From: Phytoseiulus persimilis | Taxonomy: Eukaryota > Arthropoda > Arachnida > Mesostigmata > Phytoseiidae | DNA length: 64,000 nt | Direction of reading: 5' to 3' | NCBI GenBank assembly: GCA_037576195.1 | Contig: CM075102.1 | Coordinates: 1,178,001 to 1,242,000, forward strand | Shown: positions 33,336 through 46,200 of the stretch, piece by piece | How the letters are laid out: each line of letters starts with the position of its first letter | Numbering within the stretch: the first letter of the stretch is position 1 | Translations under genes and position numbers: made by a program | The notes under the pieces: generated by a model | What the model was told of the DNA's origin: nothing | Database searches by the model: none | What the model saw: only the letters and a program-made list of their open reading frames with translations

Positions 33336-34203
33336 TCATAGAAACAGGGAAGTGTCACAATGAATTTGCCCTCTCGACAACCTTGAACAAATTATCCATG
33401 AGAATGAGTTGTTGACTGCATCCGTCCTAGCAACGGACGTCATCCGTACAGTACATCCACTGCGAAGGCAGATAGTGTTGGTTTCAAAACAATGATCCAC
33501 CTCTCCGAGGAGTTTGATTCGCTTCAGAACCCATTGATCTTGTTCTCCAAGAACTTCCGTAATGGGTTTGAGAGGGGTGACTTGTTTGAGAAGGGAACAG
33601 CGCATGTATCGCTTCAGGAAATACTTTTGGACAGATTCTACCATTTTTACATGCTCAACTTTGCATGGCATCCAAATAGTTCAGCTTACGAGAGAGCGTG
33701 AACTGGAGTCCTTGCTCCGTGAGGCGACGAGAAAATACACTGATCTTGAAGGAACTTCGGAAGAGGAACGAATGAATTTGAAGATAAACTAGTGCGAACA
33801 AGATCAGCTGATTGCCGAGCTCAGGCAACGAATCTCCAGCCTCGAAATAAGAACTTGCTCATGACTAGAGATTTGTACAATCGTGTGTTAAATTCAGGAC
33901 GTTTGATCACAAAGCATCTGAAGATTGAGTTCACGACGTTGCGAGCAGAGAATACTATGTTTGTAATGTGCCTACCGGAGTCAAGATCGGGAGACATTTG
34001 TGCGCCAAGATCACGGATGCTGTGCACCACTGGGAGAGGATGACCCTCTGTTTTATATGTTGGATGAGAGCACCTCCATCCGTTTTACGCCATTACAGTA
34101 CGTTTCGATGACGAGAGCGTCATTTCGTCATCATCGCACCATCCCGTCACTCCATCAATGGCTGAGAGTATAGAATAGCTAGAAATCATCCGCGAACAGA
34201 AGG
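33336..34203 (-). pseudogene. Non-LTR reverse transcriptase, C-terminal part
   Basis: It starts at the pogo junction with LLFADDF, the metal-binding Asp pair of the RT, and a TAG follows immediately. Open blocks at 34030-33821 and 33671-33336 carry RPEFNTRLYKSLVMSK and MVESVQKYFLKRYMR, which are usual near the end of CR1/jockey-type ORF2 proteins. Several frame changes separate them. Confidence 0.8.
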
Positions 34204-34205
34204 TA

Positions 34206-34228
34206 CAGTACAACCTCGATTATTTCAA
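34206..34228 (+). repeat. pogo left terminal inverted repeat
   Basis: Starts CAGTACAACCTCG; the inverse lies at 36552-36574. Confidence 0.92.
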
Positions 34229-34420
34229 CTAATCGATGCAAAAAAACGTTGAAATAATCGAAAGTTGAAATGATCGAGAGAAGACAAAATCACCCACATT
34301 CTTGGACTCCGCAACCGATTTGGGGATAAGGATCCGAGTTCGAACGCTAACCGATCCAGAATGATACGAGATATTTTGGCGCCGGAAGATTCTGAACGAT
34401 GGTTTCATATTCCACATAAT

Positions 34421-35986
34421 TTATTCAGTGTGACGAGACTCTCCAATTCTCCTTGCCGCTGCCATTGCTCGGAGATATGCCAGACGAGTCACGTCGTGCT
34501 CTTCACTACCTTCTTGCCTCTCAAACCACCTCAACGCCACGTCGAAGGCCTCGTGGGCTTCCGCGGCGGATGGAAGAGGAGGGAAGTTCTCTTCTTCCAC
34601 CTCCATCTCATCTTCAGAAATATGGGTTACGCCGCGGATGATTTCATCGTCGTTCAAAATTGTGAAACCTTCGAGTGATGCATCGCATCTCAGCCATTCG
34701 TCAACATTGTCCGTGTCACACTCCTCGAACCCTTCAGTTTCGCGGAGTGTCTCCCCGATGTTTCCGGCTTCCACAGTACCGTTCGCTGATAGCGGCTCGC
34801 GATCGACGTTTGTTCTCATTAGCTTGTTCCAAGCGTTCTTCAATGTCTCTGGTTTCACGGACTCCCATGCTTCTGCGAGCATGTAGCAAGCGTCTTTCAG
34901 ATTGATCAACTTAGAGAAGTTTTTCATCGCATTCTGATCTGAGTCGTCCAAAGCGAAGAGTCTAGACCCGAGGCACCTACGATACGCTCGCTTCAACGTT
35001 TCGATCACACACTGATCCATGGGCTGAAGGATGGATGTAACGTTCGGAGGCAGATTTATTACGCTGAAGAATCCGTCGTCTCTTCGAAGTGAATCCTGTG
35101 AGGGGTGGGACGGGGCATTGTCTAGAATGAGCAGGACTTTGCCCCGTTTCCCAGTGGATTCCTGATTCTTCTTCACTTCCGGTATGAACGTGTTCTCATA
35201 CCAATCCGTGAAAATGTCTCGTGTCATCCGTGCCTTGGTCTGGCTCCTGGACACCAGTGGCAGCTTCTCATTCTTGAAGCATCTCGGGTTCTTCGATCTG
35301 CCGATTAAAAAACATGGCAACCCTGTGAATTCCAGCTGCGTTGGCGCACGCCATCACTGTGACACGTTCTTTGCTGGACTTATGGCCCGGTGCTGATTGC
35401 TCTCGACGCGCCACCAAAGATTTGCTCGGGAGTGCCTTGTAGAACAATCCTGTCTCATAAGCGTTGTAGATGAAGTCCGGGTCATACTCCTCAGCCTCAA
35501 TGAACCTTCTGTAGCTGTCGACGAAGAATTCTGCCGCAGCTGTGTCTGACGACAGACTCTCCCCTTGCAATCCGATTTCACGGATTCCGTGGCGTCATTT
35601 GAAGTTCTCCAACCAGCCTTGGCTGGCTTTGAAGTTAGGATCACCTCCGAGTCTTGAGTTGAAATCAAGTGCTTTTTCTCGTAAAATGAAGCCTGACAGC
35701 GGAAATCCCAGCGATCGTTTTGAGTGAACCACGTGAAGAGTGCGGCTTCCAGCATTTCGTTTCTGGGCTTTTTCATCGATTTGATATCTACCGCGAGGTC
35801 TTGGTCTTGGTGTGTGTTCATGAACGCTACAATGGCCTCGGAATTTTTCTTCAGATGGGAGATAGTGGACCTTGTTACTCCATACTCATCTGCTAACGAT
35901 GAACCCGACACTCCACGTTCCAGGTCTTCGATGATCTTGGCCCTCTGTTGAACAGTCAACACTTTCTTCGGTTTTCGACCAAACAT
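34421..35986 (-). pseudogene. pogo/jerky-like transposase (HTH and DDE_1 domains), damaged
   Basis: The start at 35986 (MFGRKPKKVLTVQQRAKIIE) opens a pogo-type helix-turn-helix (SLADEYGVTRSTISHLKKN), followed by the CENP-B-like second DNA-binding region. A frameshift near 35710 and a TGA near 35600 break the chain between LREKALDFNSRLGGDPNFKA and RHGIREIGLQGES. The catalytic domain has LLILDNAPSH and ILQPMDQCVIE with 34 residues between the two Asp. The first catalytic motif, normally NADETG, reads NAYETG, a GAT to TAT change. A frame change near 35300 is followed by a long open C-terminal part (35320-34421) with an acidic tail. Confidence 0.92.
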
Positions 35987-36551
35987 GGTACTCAGCGACT
36001 GCTTTTAATGATGTTTCAAAGCGACTGATCGATTCTCAAGTCGAATCATACATGTCCGACGAGATTCGCTGATGTCGCTCTCAGCTCGATTGACATCACT
36101 CCGATGCTGAACATTCATTGAAGTGTCGTGTTACACATTTACATCGAACTTATTCTCAGAGGCTCGTTCTCAGACTGCGACAAGGTGTTCCCGATTGATC
36201 GACCCGCAGTGTCGAATCTGTCTTTGTCGTGTGGCTAGATGAATGCGTCCCGAAATGATGCCAGAATCAGCCCATGACCAGCTTCAACTTTGATTCTGGG
36301 GAACCCCTCGAATGTTCGTTCGTAGGTGACTCGTCGTGGTTCTAGGATGAATGTTTTTTTTTTCCATCTGTCGGGGTATTCGCAGTATAGCATCGACCCT
36401 CTCTGGCCTGCAAATACTCATGTCAGCATGGATGCCCCTCGTATGTGTTTCTCCGAATTACCGGCCAATCGAAATCAGACGGTGTCTGCGTTGAAAATAC
36501 GCTTCCGGTCGACATCCTTCGGCCTGCTCCGCAGAGTTGAAATAATCGAAA

Positions 36552-36574
36552 TTGAAATAATCGAGGTTGTACTG
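36552..36574 (-). repeat. pogo right terminal inverted repeat
   Basis: Inverse of 34206-34228, ending CGAGGTTGTACTG, then TA. Confidence 0.92.
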
Positions 36575-36576
36575 TA

Positions 36577-37262
36577 ATTGGTGCAGGGAGGGAGGTGGGC
36601 ACCAATGTCAAGAACATATATGAAGCATAGAAGTGCCATTAGGGCTCCTCCCCGAGGTGCACCAGATGGAGCAGGCAGAGGGGTTGACAGTTGGTTTTCG
36701 ACTCTGACCCTGAACGAATGGTCACTCAGAGAGCTGCAGCTCCATTCGATCGTTTTGAAATGCAGGCCGATTCGATTCATCTTCTCGAGTAAGATCGTGT
36801 GATCAACCTTATCGAAGGCCGACTTGAGGTCAAAGTAAATAGCATGGTGGGGAACATCGTCGTTGATGTATCGCCCAAACTCTTGCGCAATGGAGATCGA
36901 CTACGTGCATGTTGATCTTCTTGGAACAAAACCGTACTGTGGAGGATCGAAAATATTGTGACTTGAAGGTGTCGCAAGATGTGTGAGAAGTTCGAGAGTT
37001 TTGCGCCGATTGAGGTCTTGAACAATGATCGACTCTTTTCCGGTTCCGTCGATGACGTCGTTCGATTGGCATCCGGTTTCCTTGGGAAAGAGAGGGAGAA
37101 GACAGAGGTGAGAAACAAATCTCGATACCAACGGGGCGGACTCGCGATGCTCGGGTGGAACCCTGAGAATCTTGAGTTCCCATCTTCGCCAGGATCAACA
37201 ATGATGATTCAATGGGGACGACCCGGTTGGTCGCTTGAACCACTCGGGTCCCGCTGGTGTTC
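36577..37262 (-). pseudogene. Non-LTR reverse transcriptase, N-terminal part
   Basis: Read on the minus strand: FDPPQYGFVPRRSTCT, a frame change, ISIAQEFGRYINDDVPHH, YFDLKSAFDKVDHTILLEKM (first catalytic Asp region), and LSTPLPAPSGAPRGGALMAL. In that last block the usual GVPQGSVLGPLLF is degraded. The fragment ends at the pogo TA. Upstream sequence on this strand shows only weak RT-like remains. Confidence 0.8.
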
Positions 37263-40200
37263 GAATTGAATCTTAGACATCAGGCTTGGCTTAGGATGCG
37301 ATGAACGCCTGTTCGAGAGAGGATGTCACGTGCTACAAGCGGACTCAACCGCAACAGGGGGTCTTTACGCAGGGGGTTCGTTCGAAAGCGTTGAAGCATT
37401 TTTTTGATGTTTGTAACATGCGTTCCAAGGAGCGTTGCTTGGATCCCGATACTCTCGGTGCAAAGAGAACCCGTATAGAAAATTGGCTAACGAGAACTCC
37501 CTGCAAGATCGCTTCAGATGTTAGAGTCTGCGGACAAAAGTAACTGAGCACCGAGAAACAACGTGCTGTTCGAGTCACGAGCGATCAATCAGAACTGCCC
37601 GCGGTTTCTCTGCGATCTTGAAGAGCATCTCAGCAGACGTCGAAACCCGAAAACAGGCCAGGAGTGAAATATCTGACACCCGAGTACTGTGCTGCAGGAA
37701 AATCGACTCAAGAACGAGTTTCGTCAATGCAGCTCTGGACTGCACTCCGGGAAGGCCATGAGTTTTGAATGTTGGAGATTTTGGTTCCGGAACGGGTTCA
37801 GAGAAGTATGCGACACCCCCTGAGGAAGAGCTTGAGCACGAGGGCTCACGCTGCCCTCCTCGTGGAAATACTACACGGCTTTCAGGAGGTCAACAACATG
37901 TGGACGTATTTTGTTCGGCGTGGACGACACGGACGCGTTCTGCACGCTCATCGTTTCGAATTATTCGCCATGATAGCACTTGGAGCGCCTCGAGAAATTC
38001 AAATCCAATGCTCTGAGTTCCGACAAAAGTACGCAACGTGTGGAACGAACAACAGGGAGCCTTTCGACCTCTCAAGTTGAAGCCACGGTACAGAGGTCCC
38101 GGCGGGAAGGCAACTCAAGAAGACCGACCCGGTGGCGCTGCGGACACCATGAGCGTGAATCATCTCTTTTGGGGTGCATGAATTGATACACATGTACATC
38201 CTCGATATCCTTTGACGGAAGCTCACGATACTTGTATTTCCTATCTATCTTTCGGGGGCTGTAGAATACGCTGCGGATGTTTCTGACGATTCGCACCCCC
38301 CTAATCTCGATGCGGCGGGAAGAATTCAGTGGAATTCTGGCGGAAGAGGGTCGCTCAGAACTGTTCGGATGGGTAATCCCAGAGAGTGCGACGCGACACA
38401 GAACTCCGAGAAGACCAGATGCGTGTCTGGTCGTGGAATAAAAACGTGCAAGCTTTCATCAGGATCAACAGCGGACCGAGCAGGCTGAAAAGAGCGGCGA
38501 ATGAGAATTGCACGTGTCGCTTACACAACATCATTGACGAAGCTGGAACCGCTGGAAATGAGTCACGAATATTTGTTTGTGACCTTGCAACCGTGGTTAT
38601 CAACCCTGAGCGCTGCTGTCGTCCTGTCGATATGGACCTGCGAGCATTCTCCGAACGGCTGGCCGCTCAAGTGGAAAAATGCTGCTCGACGACGACAGAC
38701 CATCATTGATTCATGGTTCGATGAGCATTTGGAATCTATCTGATCGCGGGTGACAGGGCTCTTCCTCAATGCTTCTCATCGAGCGGTACAGGCATGAACC
38801 TCGGAATCCAACACCATCCCGGGCAAGCTGTTCTGAAGAGGGCCAGCATCCACGGAGAGGGGTGATGGGCGTGCGGAAACTTTTGGGGAGCGGCGGAGAA
38901 TTCCAAGGATTTATCCGAGTTCTTGTGAAGTGGGTTTCTCACCGATGGCCGGACTAGAGTCCAGCATTTCCCCATACGGCTGGATGTGGCCGCGGAAAGG
39001 AGAATCGAGATCCACAGCCGTCCGCTAAAAGCAAATCTCGTTGTTTTCGCGTATACTTCGCATCTGCACAATCGCTCATGGACGTAGATAGCATTCGTAA
39101 CGGACACTGCATTCCAATTGTTCTTTTTGATGATACTCAAGTTTAAATCCTGGTGAGCTTCAACTCCACGCATTGGCGGCGAAAGTAGGAAAAGGGGCTC
39201 GGTTATTCCCACGCACCCTTCTCGGAACCTCCATCATGGGCTGTCCATCTCGCGACTCAATCAAGCCGTATTCGGTTGCTATTTCCTCGGATCTCCACTA
39301 AATGTCACGACTTGGATCGGAAACGAAAACCTGGAGAACATACAAGTCTCGAGGCTATTCAATGAAGTCAATCGAGGTTCTCTGCCGACTCATGTCGCTT
39401 ATCTCTGACTTCTCTGAGAGCCATTAATCAACAAATAAGCAGATCGTTCCCGGGAGGGAACAATTCCAGAGGCACGAATTCCTTCATATTCATCTCAAAG
39501 AGTTTCAAATCGGATCAGGTGATAACTCATCGCTCGACAAGAGGAACCCAGTAATCTTTGGAGATCGTGCTTTCGAAATTGTATTGCACCACCTGGAAGA
39601 CCGAATCGAACCGGCTCTCACCACGTAGTTCAAGATTCGCTTTTGATCGAACGGAGCTCGTATTTTCTGAGTGTCATCCAAGCCAGAACGGTGGGCCCGG
39701 AAAATGCTCGTCATTCACGTCATTCTTTTGCTCATGCTGTTCGCTTGGCGTGGGGAACGATCCGAGACGGATTTGACGGAATGAGCGCATTCGTTCCCGA
39801 TACGTCAAGAAGTCGGGCTGGTGTTCCGCAGCAAAGTGATGTCTCTCTGAATGCGTCCATGCCAATAACAGTGTGTCTGGATCTTTATTACCCGTAGCCT
39901 CGAAAACTGGACGGTCGATGAACGTCAAGCCTGACGAAGGACTCCGATCATTTCGATCCCAATGCCTTCATTTTGACGATCATCAAGGCCTGATTTTGGT
40001 GTTACGGGCGATCCAGGGCAAAGTCCATTATTCGACGAGAACCCATCAGCGAGAATTTCCAGTCTCAATGCTGATGCAGACCGGCCTTCGGAGACATGAA
40101 CCATGTTTCCTTGTGGCGGCTACTACGGCTCGGCCCCTAAACGGCGCGTGGGGAATAACTATACGAACTCTTTGGAAAGCCGGTGCGCGGCTCGCGGTGG

Positions 40201-43200
40201 ATTTCATCGTCGACTCTGACGAATGCTCCAAAAGTCTCAAAATCTCGGTCATCGCGTAGCGATACGCAGGGACATTAGGTTCTCCTTCCCTCCGGAACTT
40301 CTATGATTCGCCGACTCGCGCTGGGCCTTCGCCTCAATTTTGCTCAAGACGGAGGCTCGGGAGGTCTTTCGATACTCTCAAATGGGACTCGCCAATCCTC
40401 AAATGATTTCCCAATCCTCTGCAACTCTCATGAGCGCTGGCGACGTCGTTCCAACACAAACTTTGCATTTCTCGGAAGTATCGGCCAGAGCCGGAGTACC
40501 CGTTCCTCGGAATAGTGATTTCTGCTTCCGCCGAATTTTGTTGGAAGTGCACTGCTGGCAATTACTGAACAAGGTTCCGAGTCTCACTACGGGAGGAAGT
40601 TTGGATCGTTGAGATTCCCATCGAATTTTGTTGCGGTCGTGTCGTCATGTATGGAGTTGTTGATCTCCGACAGGACCCGCTGGATGAAGCGCGCGACACA
40701 ATATCCATGTTCCCGTCGGTGTATCGCGTCGGGTGAAGCCCCCCCCCCCGGGCTTAGATAGGGAACATCTAAACCGTAAGCTGAGTTTCGACGTGAGTTC
40801 CCCCAAAATTCTGCCCTGAAATCCGTCATCGGAACCCCTGACTCCTCGCAAGGTAGATGAAGTCAGAACGAGAGAGGAGAAAGTTCACATACCAGGAGTA
40901 CGGTACAGGAATCCACCTCAAAAGCACTGCTCGACGACACAGACAAGAGCGGAAGCATGGGGGACTGCAGGTCATGCGAGACCGGAACCAGATACGGTCT
41001 TCAAAGTTGAACGAACGAGATCAAGTAAGACTGCGGGCCGATCGCGAGCGACGTGACGAGATCCAGCTCCCAGCAACAGCAAAGGAGGGGCAATCAGGAC
41101 ACGGGAAGCAACAAATATCCAATGCACCACTCATGCATTACGTTCCAGGTCATGATGAAACGTGTCGCCCATGTTCACTGGCGTTGGGGTTCGAAAGTGA
41201 ATCTCCAGGGAACTGTTGTCGGAGCCAGAAGTAGAATCGCCAGAATCGGAACTCCCACTCAAACCGGGAGGTAGCAGCACTATCGAAAAGACTTTCGGAA
41301 GCATCAAACACTCCTAGCGCTTTCGTCGTAAGCATAATCCACGTTCTCAGATAACTCCGCTCGGAGGGACAGGGATTACACGAGAGGGTTATATGCCTAC
41401 ATGCAAAGTGCAAGGGCAAATATATCATCAGATCCAGTCTCTGTTACGCAAGTTCGTAACCGAACTTGGATTCCTGCAGGTTTACTCCTGGGGCAGGGTG
41501 GGTGAACAAGTGAATCAGCGGATTCGACACATCATTGATGCTGTTAGCCAGGAGCTCCCCGGGAACCACCCTTCCGGACTAGGAGCGTCCCACGGCTGAC
41601 AATGAGTCCTCCGACGTTCTCATTCAGCATTGATTTAGCATGTCAGATGATCCAAAATATAGGAATCCTCGTGATCTGTTTCTTCTGTCACGGAGCCCCC
41701 CCCCCTGATATGAGGATATCTGAGGGAGAAAAATACGAATCAAGGATATCTCGTGATCAAGAATGGAAAGATGGTATTCGCTTGTGAATATAGAAGATTT
41801 GCTTGGAAAGGTGGAAGTCGGTCCTTCGGAATTGCTTCCGGTGTTGGACTGCGGCGACCTTTTCTCATGGTGATCGCATGTAAGGCGCGTTCCTGGGGGC
41901 AATAATTCGCGATGCTGTACTCCACAGTGTCCGATGGGGCATTTTTCAGACTCTGGACGCAGAACCTCCCGGAAAACAGGCCAAGAAGGAAGTGTCCCAG
42001 AAAATGTCGGTTCTCTAGATTCTGTGAAATTGTTGTTTGATGCTGAAACGGAATGTCAGCGGAGTCTTAACGTGCGCATTTCTTTCGATCCTTCGTCATT
42101 TTTCGAAAAGAAGAACGAAAAGGAGGCGCATATCGCCCGAGGTCTCCGAAGCGGATGGACGAAACCATCTCCATGAGACGGCCGTGAGTGGTAACTGTGT
42201 ACAGTTGAAACAGAAGTCGTCTCGCTGCGCAGCTCACAGCTTTCAGTTTTTTCTCCGCTTGTGCTGAACTCGGGATGGGGGCTCCCTAACACGATGTCAA
42301 GGTTGGCTCCCAGTACTCCTATCTTCCAAGCGGAGCTAATTTAGGAACGGGACAAAAATGAAGGACCATGTTTCACCGGCGACATTCAAACTGAACCTCG
42401 AATCAGAACGTGAATCATCGCGAAAACCAAGTCCAGCTGCCGGAAGGAGCTGGGTCGTGTAACCAGATTTTCTCACGCAGCCTGGAACATCATTACTCGT
42501 TGGCTCCGGAGAGAGCTGCAGTTCCTCAACGAAATTCTGTTATGTCTCCTTCCCATCTGTTCGAACAGGTCCCGCTACCGGATCGAAGCTAAGAGGGAGG
42601 GCTGGCGCAATAATCGGGCTGAATCTGACTCTGGAGAACGCAGCCAAGTGGTGCCTGGAATCATGGGGACGCGGGAGAAGAGGATCCACCGGCCAGATCC
42701 AATTAACCATGGGGGACTCATTCAAAAGTTTCTTTGTCGCGTTCCGGAAAGCCGTTGCAAAGCCCCAGCTTTGAAATCCATCTCCTCCGAACTCTCGACG
42801 CGATTCTATCTCATACATTGCGAAAACGCTCCCATTGTTCGGTCTGCCATCACAGTTCTCCAAATTGAGTTTCCGTTGGAGATTCTGTCGGATTCCACGG
42901 GAGATGGTGGACCTTATAGCTAATGTGTCTCGTGATTATTTGTGTGTTCGCGTCTTTGCCGGCTCTTCAGGCGGCTGACGACATAGCTGGAGTTGACAGG
43001 AGTTCGCAATCGATCTCTGCTTTCCCTGTTTCTCTCGCCATCCCGACGTGGCATCGCGACGGATGACACGAAGAACTCTCAGAACTCTCAAGTGAAGGCG
43101 GGCGTGCCGGACATCGAATGAACGAGCTTGTTCCGAATGGAATTGGACGCCGAGTCTTTTTTTTCCCCTCGGCTCCGACTGCTCCCAAGTTTTACAGGTC

Positions 43201-46200
43201 TCGTCTGCCCGGATGCGGCCATATCAATTGGATTCTGCAACCGGCGTGAGCTTTAAGTGGGTCTGGGCGCTGGCAGAGCCCTCGAGGAAGGGAGTCTCCT
43301 ATTCGCTAACCCTAGCCGGCCCGTGTCGATCATGCTCCCGCATCGGAAGCACGAGAAGAATCACAGCCGGCCACCGTCGGATCTGGACTTCTTGGAGCCT
43401 CGGCGGAAAGCAACGGCGGCCCCAATTTTTTTACCCATGAACACGAGCTAACACAGCGTTGGAGATCTTCCCACCACCGATTATCACATTCCCTGAGTTC
43501 CGATCAGGGTTCCATGGAGGACATCTTATCTGAATAACATCGGTGGACGACCTCGGATGTATCGGGAGAAGTATGACTCATAATGCCCTTGACGCGAATA
43601 CTGGAAGATTTTGCGTCATTGACATCGATGAGGAGCCCTGTAACCTCGATCCAGCGAGTGAGGAAGAGAGCCGCTCGAGGGTTTTCCAGTGGGAGAGCCT
43701 TTCAAGGACACTCCAGGCTCGGTCTTCACTTGACTCTTGAGGCTTAACAATTCTGAGTCCTATTATCTCCCATGTATATATTCCGAATCAGCGCGTGCTG
43801 CCCCAGTTTTTCTGCCGCAGCGACCAGCAAGAACCAGTGTTGTCGCTGAGATGGGTGGAGCGCAAAATATCCTGATGATGGCACTTCCGTGAAGTCTATA
43901 ACTCTCACCCCAGCCGACTCGGTCGGAATTCCGTCCCGGGGACGAGTTTCCGGGTCGGGACCAATGGATTCCCGTAAGCTCCTCGTGGGACTAGGACAAA
44001 AATGGCTGTTTCCAGCTTTGAGAACCCGTAACACGATGTCGCGAGAGGACGATTATTTTCGAAGTCCAGTCGTTGAGCTCCCCGCAGGCGGAAGACTCCA
44101 TCTGCATCGGCGAGCATACGCGGAGGACAACCCAATGAAGTCCCCCGCAACCTACGTTCCCATCCTATAGAATTGGAATGGAATACCATTTTTGACCTCA
44201 CGAATGTTTTTCTGCGGCGAATCAATCAGCTCATCTCGGGAATAGATCTCAACGATTGCGTGAGTTCCGAGTTAACCGGCCGCGTTGCAAGATTTTCACG
44301 GCGACGTCTTTAACGTTAAGTTATAGCCGATTGATCGGTCCAGTTCGGATCAATAACGCTCCCGTGGAGCCGACTTCCTGCAATACCGTTTTGGGAAGCT
44401 ACACTCAGTCCCCTAGGAATCGGGGACCATATGATTTTCTTTTTTTCCAAGCGAGGCTAACCTCATCTGTTTGTGTAGATTGTCTATGTGCAGGAAAAGA
44501 GCTAAGATGGAATTTTCACGAGTCCTTAGTTGTTCATTCTGAGTGCAAAACAGGTCCGAGAGTTCCAGTCCTCCTGTATTTTTTTTCGGGCATGTGGGTA
44601 TTTCGCAGATGCTGGTTCATTGTACGGCACTTTGATGATTACATCGGATACCTATAATTTACAAGCTCGTTTCAGTTTGTCTTTCTGTTTTCAGTTCTTC
44701 TGTAGCGAGGGAACCATTCCAGCCGACAGCGGCACGGGCCTCAGTTATCAAACATTTGATTGAGACAGAGCGGATTTTCCGTCGTGTGCGTCAGGAGAGG
44801 AGATATAAAGAAGTATACCTCACGCTGCAACGATTCGGCATACGAAAGTCGTGCCCGGCTGTTTTCGTCCGGATTCCTTCGAATCCGTTTCTCGTGATGA
44901 ATAATGGCTCGTTCCCATACGACGAGGACTGGAGAGCCTTGAGAAGCAGGTTGGGGTGACCATTCCCGGTCACTTTCGTCTGAAATTTGGGCGCTTGCTG
45001 CTTTCCAAGGCCTCTGACGTCGCTTCGCGAGTGTCTGCGACGAGCAGGAGTAGAGATTTACCCCAAAGTCTGGGAGATATGGACTCATCGTACAAGGGAC
45101 TTGCCAGATACACCGGACAATATTTCCGAAAGAGGTCCCTCATCTCTCAGACATTCGGGGTATTCCGAGTGTCGAGAGGTTTCGGAGCCTTCAGCCGCAT
45201 CGACAGTCTCAGTCCTGGATTGCGCGATGTATCTTGTTCGTAATTATAGGCGCCAGCCGATATGGCGAGCTTCCCGACAAAAAGGCTATACCGTTAGAAT
45301 AATGTGTGCAGAAAATCGATTGGAGGATTCCAGGTGGAAGGATTTCGTGTTACAAATGGCCCGTCAGTTCAGTCACGACGGGACGTAGGGCTAGGTGGTT
45401 CTTGGCGGTCTTCTGACAATTATCCTCGCGAGTCTCCGTTCATTATTCCCCATTGTCAGTTCCCGCTCGGTGACCGAGAGGTGAAGGAAGCCTCAAGCTG
45501 TCTCAGGCAATGAATTTCTCGGAGTCCCTGCTTTGCTCCAGAAGCGCTCTGCTTGTTCACCTTCCGATTCAGCGGTGTTCGACAGAGGCTGGTTGTCGAG
45601 ATTCCGTTTCAGCAAAAAAAAACTATTTTCGGGTCGGGGAGTTGCCGCCAAGAGAAGTCGCTGGGACGCTTTTTCACATCTTCGTGGCGATGATCAGGAG
45701 CGAAGAGGCGCGAGCAGTATCCCCTACGGATATCTGGAAAGGGTTTTCCAGGGCGTGTCCAATCGCCTCGTCGAGAGACTCGGCGGCTGAACGGTCGTGC
45801 TCGTTCGACAGGCGCTCGTGGTCCCCATAGTTGGGTGACCAAAGTCCGATGAAGCTGTCTAATCGACTGCCACCCGAGTTGTGGATGACTCCGCAATCAG
45901 ATTGCATCCGTGGGAAAGGGTGCTCTGTAGAGGAAATAAAACCGATTGGGCCCACCGCTCTTACTCGCTGTCCTGCTTGTATTCTCATACCGAGCCTCAA
46001 ATTATCTCCGATCTCCGTCAAGCTCAGCTACCGGAGGCACTGGGAATGGCTCTACCAGTTGGCCCGAGAGAACTTCCCAAATGTCTTTTTTTTGCGCAGG
46101 TGTATCCGAACCGAAGATTTCACGCTTGTCTCTTCAGGCAGAGCGTCCTGAATTACGTATTCTGCCCTTGGAAAATCTCTTGTCATCCAGAGTTGCCACC

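Larger units (their letters stand above)
34206..36574 (-). mobile_element. pogo/jerky-type DNA transposon inserted in the non-LTR element
   Basis: 2369 bp with 23-bp perfect terminal inverted repeats whose first 20 bases are CAGTACAACCTCGATTATTT. TA flanks both ends (34204-34205 and 36575-36576). Removing the element and one TA rejoins the RT reading frame just before FADD, which fixes the borders. Both ends repeat the motif TTGAAATAATCGA one or two more times inside the terminal repeats. The single gene on the minus strand is a damaged jerky-like transposase. Confidence 0.94.
33270..37262 (-). mobile_element. Non-LTR retrotransposon (CR1/jockey-like), 5' truncated, split by a pogo element
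   Basis: On the minus strand, reverse transcriptase motifs run from about 37140 down (FVPRRSTCT, YFDLKSAFDKVDHTILLEKM, FRVRVENQLSTPLPAPSG, FIYVLDIGAHLPP), stop at 36577, and continue at 34203 with the catalytic YLLFADDF. The part downstream of the catalytic site (34200-33340) has RPEFNTRLYKSLVMSKFLF and VESVQKYFLKRY, typical of the region after the RT in such elements. No endonuclease domain was found, so the 5' part is lost. The 3' end is placed only roughly. The RT has frameshifts and a stop just after FADD. Confidence 0.82.
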
